Shown here: positions 9,790 through 20,813 of the stretch, piece by piece
Layout of the letters: each line of letters starts with the position of its first letter
How positions within the stretch are numbered: the first letter of the stretch is position 1
NCBI GenBank assembly: GCA_026018925.1
Contig: JAKSZU010000031.1
Location: 11,412,648 to 11,476,647 of the forward strand
DNA length: 64,000 nt
Direction: 5' to 3'
From: Tupaia tana
Taxonomy: Eukaryota > Chordata > Mammalia > Scandentia > Tupaiidae
Notes under the pieces: generated by a model
The model's database searches: none
What the model was told of the DNA's origin: nothing
Seen by the model: only the letters and a program-made list of their open reading frames with translations
Made by a program: the position numbers and the translations under genes

Positions 9790-10206
9790 ACGCCAACTCT
9801 GATAGGATTTTTAAATCTGAAAGGAAGAGAGTTTGTTAGGGCATTAGGAATAAAACAAAAGTATTTCCCGCTATGGTTACACTTGATGCTTGATGACAAA
9901 ACAAAGATGTCTTTCTACAACTCAGGAACGCGGCAAGCATATCTGTTAGCTGAATATCGGTTGAATATGTCATATCGGATCTCAGTCAGCACAGAGAAAG
10001 CATAAGCGAACTGTAGATAAGGAGGCGGGCAGATTATTTGCACAGTTAAACAAACGCCACCATCACGAAAAGGAGCAGGTGTCTGCACATGAACAAGCCA
10101 GCCATTCTTTGATCCAATGCCAATACCTTCATACAAAAAGCATCAAACTTTGTTACAACACAGTCTTGTCTATAGAACAGCACAGGGTCATCCTATATAT
10201 AGATTT
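9790..10206. other. unique sequence, no gene
   Basis: SINE-free. A 73-codon minus frame (9915-10136) lacks low complexity but I recognise no domain in it and see no splice context. It is treated as non-coding. Confidence 0.5.
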
Positions 10207-10646
10207 TCTTAAATTTTATTTATATTTTATTATTTCTTAAAATTTGCTATAGGCGGACCAGCAGATGGCATAATGGCTATGTCACTGGACTCCCTTGTAG
10301 TCGACTGCAGTTCAAGTCCCAGACTCGGTGGCTTAAACTCACACTGGGCACACGTGCATGCGTGCCCAAGATCCCAAGAGGAGAATGGAGGAGAAAGGAT
10401 GGCGGCATGGCCATTCCCCCTGGGGGGTGATTTCTCACTTTCTGTCTCTCTCTGTCTTTCTAGTGAGCACATGTGCCCTATAGTAAAAACTTCTCAAAAA
10501 GAAAAAAAAATGCTATAGAGATGTGCATTCACCAGAGAGAGACAGAGACAGGAAATGAGAAAGCAAGCCTCCAGGTCCAGGACTCGAACTGCAGTCAGGC
10601 ATGTGAGAGTCCAGCTCCTTAACCACCATGCCACATACTGGCCCCT
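10207..10646 (-). mobile_element. outer SINE-S, split by a SINE-L
   Basis: Pieces 10207-10253 (AT-rich tail complement plus AATTTGCTATAG) and 10511-10646 (body and head, B box GCAGTTCGAGTCC). The motif TGCTATAG is repeated on each side of the insert. Confidence 0.85.
10254..10510 (+). mobile_element. inner SINE-L nested in a SINE-S
   Basis: Starts GCGGACCAGCAGATGGC. B box AGTTCAAGTCC, palindrome CCCCCTGGGGGG, end CCCTATAGTAAAAACTTCTC. The TSD TGCTATAG comes from the outer element and the orientation is opposite to it. Confidence 0.93.
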
Positions 10647-11069
10647 ATTTTTTTAACCACACTATTTACAATAACATCAATGCATGCTATTGACAAAGAT
10701 GACTCTAGGCAAAGTTTGCATGACTTTTGTTTTCTTCAGAGAAAGTTACAAATTTTACGAACACATGGAAGGCAGTTGTGTTACTCGTGTTTTGCACAAT
10801 TCCTGATGATGGTCTCTTATTTATTATTTTCATGCAGTGTGTTACTCAGAAATGGCCTTAAATGGATGAATGCATATTCCTTTGCAATGTACAAAGATAA
10901 GACTCAGACACAGAGAAAAGGACTGTAAAATAAGACGGAAAATTTGTCCAGGACCATCTCTTACAGGTATATATACTTGACCCTGTGTAAAATCCTAATG
11001 CCACATGGCTTTCTTTCCCAATAGACAGAGGATGCTTAGGGAATCCCTACTGGAAAAAAAAATACACAT
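10647..11069. other. unique sequence, no gene
   Basis: Non-repetitive. The 82-codon + frame (10680-10928) shows no recognisable domain. Confidence 0.5.
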
Positions 11070-11372
11070 CACAAGACTGAAAGACTGGAGGATATACAAA
11101 CATAGAAAATGGTTATAAATACCAGGTACAGTGTGGGAAGAGGGTGGGAGGAAGAGAGTCTTAGGAAGGACGTTAAGGAGAAACATAGAGAGGCAAGGCA
11201 TTATGGGACACAGAACTGGGGTATTCTCCATGGGAGAAAATGTCTATAGTATGGTCAACTGGACCAGTGAGACATGTACACATGTTGGAATACTCCTTTT
11301 GCAAGGTAAGTAACATGCGATGGAATGTATAAAAGAAATTGAAATAAAAATATATTTTAAAAAAGAATCTCA
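11070..11372 (+). mobile_element. LINE-1 3' UTR, copy 2
   Basis: Matches 8170-8433 almost base for base in many blocks: TACAGTGTGGGAAGAGGGTG, GTCAACTGGACCAGTGAGAC, ATGTATAAAAGAAATTGAAAT. Both copies end in an A-rich tail, defining the same lineage-specific L1 subfamily. Confidence 0.85.
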
Positions 11373-11683
11373 CACACACAAAATGCATAAATTAGAAATA
11401 ACAAAAAAATACACATTTTCTGAAGCTAGACTTTAGGACGACTTTTGTGGTAGCTGTCATAACCACGGAAAGAAATAGAAATATAGCTTTGACCTTCAGA
11501 GAAGTGAGGTGAAAGGTGATGTTTAATGCACTGACCTAAAATCACGTGAGCTATCCGAGCCAAAACTAATTCTGTACCTTCCACATCAACACAGGTGACA
11601 GGTGGCATGGTGGCAGGACCGCACTCCCTCGGGGGGGATGCTTTCTCCCTCTGTTTCTCTCCATCTCTCTCTTTTTTTTTTTT

Positions 11684-11874
11684 TCATTTTGGAATTTAAC
11701 TTTATTTAGTCATCCATTTATTTATTTTTAATTTGACTGGAGAGGGACAGAGCGAGAGCGAGAGAGAGAGAGAGACAAGGAAAGTGAGAAAGCAACTCAC
11801 CAGGTCAGGGACTCAAACCACAGTCTGCCATGTGGGAGTCCAGCGCCCTTAACCACCACGCCACCTGCCGACCC
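11684..11874 (-). mobile_element. SINE-S copy
   Basis: Tail complement ATTTATTTATTTTTAATTTG, then a GA-rich patch (GCGAGAGCGAGAGAG), B box read on minus GGTTTGAGTCC, and CCACCTGCCGACCCC at the head end. Confidence 0.9.
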
Positions 11875-11889
11875 CTCTCTTTAACTTTT

Positions 11890-12050
11890 TTAAAGATGGA
11901 TGGATTTATTTATTTATTTATTTATCATTATTTTTTTAATTTGACCAGAGAGAGACAGAGAGAAAGTGAGAAGACAAGTCTGCCCCTTGAACTGTGGTCG
12001 GCCATGTGGGAGTCCAGTGCCTTTAATCACCACGCCACCTGCCGGCCCCT
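11890..12050 (-). mobile_element. SINE-S copy
   Basis: ATTT-rich tail complement (11905-11925), TTTAATTTGACCAGAGAG, an abbreviated body and head end CACCTGCCGGCCCC. The segment around the B box is shortened. Confidence 0.88.
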
Positions 12051-12094
12051 TGCTATCTCTTTGGAGAGCACACACACCATCAGGAGGTTAAAAA

Positions 12095-13009
12095 AATATC
12101 AGATATAGATAAAATATAAGTGTGCATAAAATACAGATTACATAGACATATAAGCACATAGCTAAAACACTTTTATATAAAAGAAAATGACAGTATGGTG
12201 TATTATAGTGCACGCATGTCTCTACACACAACGTACACACTAACACACACATAAATATACTATGGCTTTTCCATTCTGGTTCGGACCCACCAGAGACCAG
12301 TTTTGCTACATTCCGCTGCTGCAGCACTTCCTCATTTAGGTGTCTCCGTTTATTTATTTATTTTCAGCATTCCTGATGAAGCCCAGCCGATATAAATTCA
12401 GAAGAGGGCGATTCTGCTCTCAACGTTCAAAAACACCGACAGATAGGTTTGCAGGTTATTAAAGGCGTATTTGCACGAGTCGGGCTCCATCTCCTCTCCC
12501 GTTTTTTTATCAGGCGGGCTGACTTCATGGCCGTGCAAGCAGCTCTCGAGTTCCCCTGTGGCTTCTGAGACATGGCGAGATTTCCAATCAAGGCAGGTCT
12601 GCTTCCTCGGAATGACAATGAGAAGATGTGTTTCCTGCCAAGGACTCGGAGTGTTTGAGAGAAGGGTGTGCTTTCTCGAGACGCGTCAACAACATCTCTC
12701 TAACACACACATGGAGAGGTTGGGGGAGAATTCCATACCCCTCGGTGTTTTAGAAAAGGCTTACAGATCTCCCCTGGGTGAGATCAGCTTTTAATCATCC
12801 CAATATTAACACGGTGTTTGCAATAGCACGCCTAGCTTAACCTCACTGAAAGCAAATACCATCGATGTCTTGATTTACAATCTAGGAACAAGCAAAATTC
12901 CCCATGTGTCCTGTAACATGTGGGGACCCTGCGAGAGACCCAAAATTGACTGCTCTGATTTCACTCATAGAAGAAGTAAATAAAATGAATAAAAAGAATG
13001 CATTCCTAG
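12095..13009. other. unique sequence, SINE-free, no gene
   Basis: About 0.9 kb without mobile elements. The 12360-12720 part is GC-balanced with scattered CpGs (GGGCGATTCTGC, CGAGTCGGGC, CTCGAGACGCG) and could be a conserved non-coding block. No gene was recognised. Confidence 0.5.
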
Positions 13010-13239
13010 GCCAGGAGGTGGTGTGGTGGTTAAGACACTGGACCCATACGTGGTCAACCGTGGTTCGAACCCTAGACGTGGAGGTTTGAAAATCATGGCT
13101 GGGTGTATGTGCCCAAAATCACAAGAGGAGAATGAAAGAGAAGGGATTGTGGCATAGCCATCTCCCCATGGGAGGGGAATTTCTCAATTTCCCCCTCTCT
13201 GTCTCTCTCTCTCTCTGAGGTGAGCACATGTACCTTATG

Positions 13240-13293
<54 letters not shown>
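13010..13293 (+). mobile_element. SINE-L copy with a 52-base A tail
   Basis: B box GGTTCGAACCC, palindrome decayed to CTCCCCATGGGAGGGG. The tail is an uninterrupted run of A at 13242-13293. The body is clearly diverged although the tail is pure. Confidence 0.92.
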
Positions 13294-13295
<2 letters not shown>

Positions 13296-13502
13296 TAAAA
13301 GTGTTTGCTTTATGCCCCATAGACAGTCACACTGAGAGTCAGAGCATCCTCTTACTATCAAGATCCTGCTTTAATGGAAATCTCCATTTTGGTTCTGTAA
13401 AGTGGATTGCATATCCACAGACTGGATGGGCAGCTTAGTGCACATCCCACTGTGGAAGCCAAAGCAGGCCCTTTCTGTTGGGTGATCACTTTTTCAACTT
13501 CT

Positions 13503-13760
13503 AGGGACCAGCAGGTGGCTGATAGCTATGTCGCTGGACTCCCATGTAAAAACTGCGGTTCGAGTCCTGGACTTGGAGACTTTAAACTCACACTGGGCGT
13601 ATGTGCGTGCATGCCCAAGATTCCAAGAGAAAAATGGAGGAGAAGGGATTGTGGAGTGGCCATCCCCCCTGGGGGGTGATTTCTCGCTTTCTGTCTCTCT
13701 GTCTCTGTCTGTCTGTCTGGTTAGCGCACTTGCCCTATAACAACAATTTCTCTTAAAATA
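13503..13760 (+). mobile_element. SINE-L copy with altered anticodon arm
   Basis: Head GGGACCAGCAGGTGGC; the usual GTAGTCGAC is replaced by GTAAAAAC. B box GGTTCGAGTCC is intact, palindrome CCCCCCTGGGGGG, end CCCTATAACAACAATTTCTC. Confidence 0.93.
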
Positions 13761-13885
13761 TATGTATATATGAACTTCTGTATTGTGTCTTCCCTCGTGA
13801 CAGCTATAAATACCATTTAGGCAGACCACAATTAACACCTTAAAAGAATATGGACCTTAAAGAAGCTTGATAAGATAAATAAACC

Positions 13886-14170
13886 CTAGACCAACAGGAA
13901 GTGTGATGGTTGAGGCAGCTGGATCCCACACGACTGACAGCATGTTTAGAGTCCTGGAACTGGTAGCTTGAAAATCACGCCAGACTCGTGAGCGTGTGTG
14001 CCTAAAATCCCAAGGGGTGACTAGAGGAGAAGGGATTGCAGCATGGCCATTGCCCTGGGGGTGATTTCTCACTCTCTGTCTCCAAGAAGCAGCTCATGGC
14101 TCATGCACCCTAAGGCAAAACCTCTAAAACAAACAAAACAAAACAAAACAAAACAAACAAAAAACACAAC
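13886..14170 (+). mobile_element. SINE-L copy with (AAAAC)n tail
   Basis: Diverged head and a disrupted B box (TGTTTAGAGTCC). End CACCCTAAGGCAAAACCTCT, then AAAAC/AAAC units at 14128-14165. Confidence 0.85.
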
Positions 14171-14585
14171 AGTTTAAAGCAATAATTGTTTGCCACTGCA
14201 GAGATATTTAATTCCAGAGTAAGTGAATGGGAGATTATTAATCTGTTTCCAAAAAAAACCCTATTTTTGAAATGTCATTATGAGCTTAAGGAAAGAGACG
14301 TTGTACTCTAACGTGAATTACAAACAGAAAGACACCTAATGAGTTTTCACACATCACGGAAGTTTTGTTTTCATGTCACAGAATAATTTAATGGAATCCA
14401 AGGTTACTACTTGAAACAGGTCACCTAATTATTGCTCCTAAAGGTAAGCATCTGTGAATACATATGCATTTGCCTAAATAGAGAAAAAAATCATGCAAAA
14501 ACGTATTTAGAAATGTAGAGATAATTTAGCAGGATTTTTTCAGTCTTTTTTTTTTAAAGTTTACATTGACATCGGAAAAATAATT
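14171..14585. other. unique AT-rich sequence, no gene
   Basis: No repeats or coding potential seen. Confidence 0.55.
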
Positions 14586-14587
14586 AA

Positions 14588-14841
14588 GTATTTTTTTTTG
14601 GGGGGGGAGAGGTTTTTGCTATAGGGCACGTGCACTTACCAGAAAAACAGAGAGAGACAGAGAGACAGAAAGTGAGAAATCATCCCCTGGGGGGATGGCC
14701 ATGCTGCAACCCCTTCTCCTCCATTCTCCTCTTGAGATCTTGGGCACGCACGCATGAGTTTAAGCCACCGGGTCCGGGACGCGAATCGCGGTCGACTGCA
14801 TGGGAGTCCAGTGACATGGCCATTACGCCAATTGCTGGTCC
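14588..14841 (-). mobile_element. SINE-L copy, young B-box variant
   Basis: Minus-strand B box reads GATTCGCGTCC, from GGGACGCGAATC, so it carries C where tRNAs have A58. Body shortened at GGGCACGCACGCATGAG. Tail complement includes TTTTTTTTTGGGGGGGG. Confidence 0.93.
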
Positions 14842-14875
14842 CAGTAATGAAGTAATTTTTGGCAGAATTGTGAGC

Positions 14876-15113
14876 TTTTTTTTTTTTTTTTGGCCATAGG
14901 GCAGATGCACTCACCAGAAAACAGAAAATTGAGAAGTCACTCCCTAGGGGGGATGACCATGCCACAGTTCCTTCTCCTCCGTTCTTTTCCTGGGATCTTG
15001 GGCACACAGCACATGAACCTGGCATGAGTTCCAAGCTTCCGGATCTGGACCTCAAACCACACTTGATCATGTGGGAACTCACACCCTTAACCACCGTGCC
15101 ATGTTCTGTCCTC
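14876..15113 (-). mobile_element. SINE-L copy
   Basis: Tail complement is a T run followed by GGCCATAGGGCAGATGCACT. Palindrome decayed to CTCCCTAGGGGGG, B box disrupted (GTGGTTTGAGGTCC). Older copy. Confidence 0.88.
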
Positions 15114-15597
15114 ATAGAACTGTGTCTATTAAAACAAAATGATCAGGTTTCTTGAAACATATCATTACATCATTGCTTTAAATGATAAGCAGAAATCTAT
15201 GTTTTGGGAAATTTAGGGTCGTCGATATCGTTCAAGGATACAGCCTTGTATGTGGTGGGGAAATGTGCTTTTACTGAAATTTTTTGTTTGGACTTTCAGG
15301 CTCGATATCTGGCAGAGTAAAACAGTATTCTCTTAAAATGGAACAGCTTCCGCCTTGGTCCAAACAAATTTTTATTTATATATTCATAGTTTTGCCAATT
15401 GCTTTATTGTTCTGTCCGTTGTGTTTTGTGTATGTGTCACATAAGCGATGAAAAAAATATATCAGTATCATAAACTCATTAATTCTAATATTCAAAAAGA
15501 AACACATACCTCATGATTACATCCGCTTTCATGCGCTTAGTGAAATAAAGGTAGAACAACCTCACTTTTCTCTGTTCTTTACAATGATATTGAGGGG
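15114..15597. other. unique AT-rich sequence, no gene
   Basis: No mobile element or gene signal seen. Confidence 0.55.
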
Positions 15598-15846
15598 TTT
15601 TTTTTCCTTTTAAGAGAGATTTTTGCTATAGGGCACATGTGCTCACCAGAGAGACAGAGAGATAGAAAGCAAGAAACCACCCCCTATGGGGAATGGCCAT
15701 GACACAATCCCTTCTCCTCATTCTCCTCCTGGGATTTTGGACACACACGTACTCAGCTTGAGTTTCAAGCCTGCGGGTCCAGGACTCGAACCGTGGTCGG
15801 CCATGTGGGTGTCCAGTCATGTAACCATTATGCCATCTGTTGGTCC
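15598..15846 (-). mobile_element. SINE-L copy with short TSD
   Basis: Bounded by TGATATTGA (left near 15587, right near 15847). B box on minus GGTTCGAGTCC, palindrome decayed to CCCCCTATGGGG. Confidence 0.92.
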
Positions 15847-16608
15847 TGATATTGAATTTTAAACTGTGATCAGCAGTATATATAGTCTATTTGCTGCCTG
15901 GAAAAATTCTTTGGTAGCACTCTTGCGAAATTGCTCTAACACACATTTACTAGAAAGAGTATCAACGCTTCACAGTTCTTGTGCAAAAACGGATGATTTT
16001 TGACTTCACTCTGGAGTTTAGATAGGAACAAAGAGGAACAAGGGCTGGTTTGCCTATCGTCTAATCGACCCCACCTTTGCTAGCTGGGGAGAATGAATTT
16101 TGTTAATGGAAGAATTAAAGTCACGTGTCACGTCGTCTCATCGATGTCCTGCAATGCAGGATTTATTTATGTGCTTTCCACTGACGGTGTTCTTGAGAGC
16201 GGGTGGTTGGTTATTCTGTTCTGCCACGCGTTGATAAATAGGGCTCGTGCGTCTTGCTGGGGGACTTCTTCAACAAGATGAATTGGATGCCATGTCAGCT
16301 CCAACGTATCAGCCACAGGGAAGATGAAGTAGGTCTCTCTCCTTGCAGGCCCTGATTCTCGCTGTCATTCAGGAACACCTGGATGTGGGTGTGATCTCTG
16401 GATGGTGGAACAGATGCCCAGGGATCTGAAAACCAGCTGCCTCTACCCCACCTTGGATAGGGTACGTGACGCCGGATGGACCGCCAAATCTGACTTCTTC
16501 ATTTGTACACTGGACACAGGGGAAATAACTGTTTTCTCACTTTCCCTCACCCACTACATGTGCCTCCCATGGATAAGAACTTCTTCACATTACTAAAGAA
16601 ACCATTGT
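15847..16608. other. unique sequence, no gene
   Basis: SINE-free. 16020-16590 is GC-balanced with CpGs (GTGTCACGTCGTCTC, GGTACGTGACGCCGG). The 62- and 64-codon frames have no recognisable domain. Confidence 0.5.
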
Positions 16609-16611
16609 CTA

Positions 16612-16855
16612 AGGCCAACAGGTGGCGCAGAGTTGGATTCCTATAGGGTTGACCTCAGTTCCAGTCCCGGACCCAGCAGTTTGAAACTCACACTGGGTAC
16701 GTGTGTGTGCATGCCCAAAATTCCAGGAGGAGAATAGAAGTGAGGGGTTGTGGCATGGTCATCCCCCCGTGAAGGCATGATTTTTCACTTTTCCTTTCTC
16801 TATCGCTATCTCTTTCTCTCTGGCAAGTACACACACCCTATGGCAAAAGCCTAAA
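16612..16855 (+). mobile_element. SINE-L copy that seeded a purine tract
   Basis: B box AGTTCCAGTCC, end CCCTATGGCAAAAGCCT. The likely TSD is AGAAACCATTG (near 16598) and AGAAGCCATTG (near 17009). The second copy lies beyond the purine tract, which is therefore part of the insertion. Confidence 0.9.
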
Positions 16856-16899
16856 AGGAAGGAAAGAAGGAAGGAAGGGAAAGATAAATAAAGAAAGAA

Positions 16900-16993
<94 letters not shown>

Positions 16994-17010
16994 GAGAAAG
17001 AAAGAGAAAA
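16856..17010 (+). repeat. purine tract (GGAA)n-(GA)n-(GAAA)n
   Basis: Compound polypurine microsatellite that appears to be the expanded tail of the SINE just upstream, because the TSD copies enclose it. The long minus frame over it is low complexity. Confidence 0.95.
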
Positions 17011-17019
17011 AGAAGCCAT

Positions 17020-18056
17020 TGCAATCTTATTTAATTTCACATGTACATCTCTCCTTCCAAAAGAGATCAAAGGCATTCTATCCCATGTTTTAGATTAATG
17101 ACTCCACAAGGAGACATAGTTGAGCCATGGGGCATGATGAATCATCAGTAAATATGTGTGCCTCCCCGGAAGTGTGTCTGTGATACCTCATAACCTCATT
17201 CCGTGTGTTAGGTGATGACAATCATTTTCATTCTAAATACAAAGAACAAAGAGACAAGAATTTTACTGAGGCATGGAAGGTACCCAAAACGCTTTGATGT
17301 AAGCAACAACAAAGCAGAAAGTGGAAGAGTCCATTTTCATGAAGATACTTTACCTAGGAGAAAATAATTGTTACTTCCTTAGAAGTAAGATAGTCATCGA
17401 GGCTATGGAATATAGTGATTTTTGAGTATATGTTGGTCAGTGTTCATTTTCAAAGTGATGGAGTGATTAAAGACAGTGATATTATCTAACAGCTATTTCA
17501 GGGAGTGATGTATAAATTACTTCCATTAGAACCCAATAAAATGCTTGTCTATATTTTCTTTTAAGTCTTTTGTGTCTTTATAGTTACATTTACATTTTCT
17601 GAGAGGAACAGTTTAGAAAACCAGTAATCTGAAGCTAAACCCTCCAAAGGATCTCGTTTTATTTCAAACTGGATATGATAAATTCATGGGAATACAAGCC
17701 TCATGTTTTTTACTTATAATACAGAGTTTCTTGTAGGGTCTATCAACATGGTGCATTGAAGAAAATTTCTCTCAAAACAATGTTAGGGATTGCTCCTATA
17801 GGAAAAACAATGTTAGGGATTGCTCCTATAGGAAGACTAGGGAGACAGATAAAGATAAGAAAAAGGTTAGCTTTTGAAATTAATGTAGACATCCCTGCAT
17901 GACAAAAACACTTTCATAATACATATTGATCATTAACTTCAAAAGAACAAGCCCATCAGCAATATCCTCAGATATGAAAGAGGATTATAAATAAATAGAG
18001 GCATTGACTTGAAAGAAAAAATCCTGGTAGTCCCTCAACATAAATACCTTGACAAC
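17020..18056. other. unique SINE-free kilobase
   Basis: Just over 1 kb of AT-rich DNA without SINEs or genes. It contains a 30-bp perfect tandem duplication (17776-17835). Among the longer SINE-free stretches of the window. Confidence 0.6.
17776..17835 (+). repeat. 30-bp tandem duplication, two units
   Basis: Unit starts AACAATGTTAGGGATTGCTC and ends CTATAGGAAA; the second unit differs only at its last base. This is a recent local duplication. Confidence 0.95.
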
Positions 18057-18176
18057 GGGGCCAGCAGGTAGTGTGATGGGTGAGATACTGGATTCCCACA
18101 TGGCCAACCACAGTTCAAGTCCTGGACTGGGTGACTTGAAAATTACAACCAAAAAATAGATAAATAAATAAAAGTT
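18057..18176 (+). mobile_element. SINE-S copy, short
   Basis: Head GGGGCCAGCAGGTAGTG, B box AGTTCAAGTCC, then TGGGTGACTTGAAAATTACA directly into a GATAAATAAATAAA tail. It lacks the pyrimidine stretch. Confidence 0.88.
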
Positions 18177-18955
18177 CAAAGACATACCCTGATAACTTTG
18201 CTATGAAGCACCCTCATCAACAACAACAAAAGCTTTTGATGCATTTGCATTCATTTCTATAATTTCCAATTACAAAAGCATCGCGATTAAAATATTATCT
18301 CCATTGCACGGAGGACTTCCTTTGAAGTGTTTATGGTTATCATCGAATTGATATTGACGTCTTCTGTTTTAAATGGTGCTACAGGAGAATACAATCGTTG
18401 TACCCATGCCCCCAAATGGAATGCTTATTAAAATGGATTTTTGTGTTTGCGATTTTTAAAGGGACTTTGTTTTCTTTTTATTTGCAGAAAACGTTGTTAC
18501 TTTGTAAGAGATGATACAGTAGACAGAAAAGCAGAATATGCAAAACAGTTATCGAGCAAATACATTCAACGAAATGCAATGGAGGAAAGAAGTGGGGAAT
18601 ATTAATATGCAGAGAGCACCTTGTTGAGTCCAGTCTGTGCATTTCAAACAGCACAGTACACACAGTTGGGCTAATCTGCTTTGCATGGTTTTGTTTAGGT
18701 AAGAGAGGGGAGTCATGGTTCTTAGTGCATTTTATGAGATCATACGTAGGACTATGGTCATCGTTATTCAAAAATAAGGGCATGTGATTACGTGGCCTCA
18801 TGAATTCACAATCTAAGTCAGACAGTTTTGTAGAGGATAATTATGAAGTGAAATGAAAATAAAAAGAATGAGTACCTAGCGAATGGATTGGTGTTAACAA
18901 TAGGTACTGATTATTGTTCAGATTACTTAAGTAGCCAGGAATTATTATTATTATT
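18177..18955. other. unique SINE-free sequence, no gene
   Basis: AT-rich and non-repetitive. A 107-codon minus frame (18478-18801) has no domain I recognise and no low complexity. It is treated as chance. Confidence 0.5.
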
Positions 18956-19140
18956 TTAGAGATTTTTGCTATAGGGTGTGTGCACTTGCCAGAGAGAGAC
19001 AAAGAGACAGAAAGCAAGATATAACCCCCCCGCCGCCAGGGGGATGGTCACGCCACAATCCCTTCTCCTCTATTCTCTTCTCCAAAGTTTGGGCATGCAC
19101 ACACATGCACCCTGTGTGAGTTTTAAGCCACTAGGTCCAT
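18956..19140 (-). mobile_element. SINE-L, 5'-truncated
   Basis: Contains the 3' end and body, but stops at AAGCCACTAGGTCCATAG, before the B box. The tRNA-like promoter head is absent. Palindrome region CCCCCCCCGCCGCCAGGGGG. Confidence 0.88.
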
Positions 19141-19463
19141 AGTAAATATGTATATAATATACAAAAGCACAAATAAATATTTGAAGAATTGCACACACAG
19201 CTATGTTGCATAACATCACATAGTTTCATTTATATATAGTTGTACAGAAATAATAGCCACATATAACATCATGTATAATTTAGATGTATACATAAATATA
19301 CAAACAATGAACTATTTCTAATTATGTGCACTATAAATATAACGGTATATAATTTTACATATGTGTGTGTGGACATAGATAGATGGATACATAGATAGAT
19401 AGATGAATTTTCAAATGGATGGTGTTTACACCATTAGCCATAGGTAAAAGAGGTAACTCCACC
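19141..19463. other. AT-rich spacer with a short GATA repeat
   Basis: Very AT-rich, with ATAGATAGATG units at 19373-19405. No gene. Confidence 0.7.
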
Positions 19464-19653
19464 TTGGGAACAGCAACTAGCTTGGTGGTTAAGATACAAG
19501 ATTCCCACATGGCCGACCACGGTTTGAGTTCTGGACCCAGCAGCTTGAAAATCACACCAGGCATGTGTGCATGCATGCCCAAAATCCAGAGAGGAGAATG
19601 GAGGAGGAATTTTCACACAGCCATATCCCCAGGGGATGATTTCTCACTTTCCT

Positions 19654-19716
<63 letters not shown>

Positions 19717-19762
19717 ACCATCTGCTCTGTGGCAAAAATCCAAAAATTAAAAATAAAAAGAG
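19464..19762 (+). mobile_element. SINE-L copy with internal (CT)n expansion
   Basis: B box GGTTTGAGTTC. The pyrimidine stretch has expanded to (CT)n at 19670-19715. End CTGTGGCAAAAATCC with an A-rich tail. Confidence 0.9.
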
Positions 19763-20039
19763 AAAAGTAAATCCAAATCAGAATGAAAACAAACTCAGAA
19801 TAGAGACTTATCTCACTGCAGTAACTCTCATATTATTAAATACAGAATTCTTCATTTCTTACAAGCTAGGTAAAATAGAACCCTTTAGAAATACATAATA
19901 TTTCTTATCTGATGAAGAAAATATGTATTTGTCTTGGAAGAAATGAATGTCTTCCGGTACTTCATGCAATGATAAACCAATTGCCTATTCCAAAATCTGA
20001 AGCACTGGTAGATAAAGTACATTAAAAATAGCGTGTGGC

Positions 20040-20220
20040 CGCCGGGCGCGTGTGCGTGTGTGCCCAAGAGCCCAAGAGGAGAATGGAGGAGAAGGGATTG
20101 TGGCGTGACCATCCCCCCTGGGGGGTAATTTCTCACTTTCTGTCTCTGTCTCTCTCTGTCTGGCGAGCACATGCACCCTATAGCAAAAACACCTCTCAAA
20201 AAAAAAAAAAAAAAAAAAAA
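20040..20220 (+). mobile_element. SINE-L, 5'-truncated, perfect TSD
   Basis: Begins inside the body at CGCCGGGCGCGTGTGCG and runs to CCCTATAGCAAAAACACCTC plus an A tail. The 10-bp TSD AGCGTGTGGC (20030-20039, 20221-20230) proves it inserted without its pol III promoter. Confidence 0.96.
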
Positions 20221-20375
20221 AGCGTGTGGCTGGGTTTCATGATACAATACCTAACCCATTGGCTATGTCAGCACAGAATCATGCTTAGCTTTGTTGGAAG
20301 GTGATCTGAAGAGGTTTGGTCTAAATCTAAGCAAGGCAACCAGGATTCTTGGTTTTCTTGAGTGAAAAAGACCAA

Positions 20376-20644
20376 TCTAGAAACCAGAGGATAGCATAAT
20401 GGTTTCGTCACTGGATTTCCACAAGGCCGACCGTGGTTCGAGTCTCGGACCCAGCAGCCTGAAACTCACACCGGGCATGTGTGCATGCGTGCCTAAGGTC
20501 CCGAGAAGAGGATGGAGGAGAGGGGATTGCAGCATGGCCATCCCCCTTAGGGGATATTTCTAGCTTTCTGTCTCTCTATCTCTGTGTCTCTCTGGCAAGT
20601 GTACACACCCTATAGTAAAAGTCTCTCTCTCTCTAAAAAAAAAA
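20376..20644 (+). mobile_element. SINE-L copy with TSD
   Basis: B box GGTTCGAGTCT, end CCCTATAGTAAAAGTCTCTC with an A tail. TSD AAAAAGACCAA (20365-20375, 20645-20655). Confidence 0.95.
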
Positions 20645-20813
20645 AAAAAGACCAAGCAAGCCATACCACAGGGATCCAGGGAAAGACCCCAGAAGCGTGG
20701 AAGAAAATAAGAAAAGCAAAATCCTTAAACATCTCAACTCAAACCCTCTTTAGGCTGAAAATCTAGGACTGGGATCACTTGACAGGCACCATTATAGAAA
20801 CAAGACATCCCAT

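Larger units (their letters stand above)
11592..12085 (+). mobile_element. decayed SINE-L, probably split by two SINE-S
   Basis: A head trace (GGTGGCATGGTGG), CCCTCGGGGGGGATGC and CTCCATCTCTCTC lead into two minus-strand SINE-S copies. After them GAGAGCACACACACC resembles a SINE-L 3' end. The reconstruction is tentative. Confidence 0.4.

Noticed and set aside
9915..10136. 73-codon minus frame as a small gene
   Set aside because: There is no recognisable domain, and it is about the length expected by chance in unique DNA.
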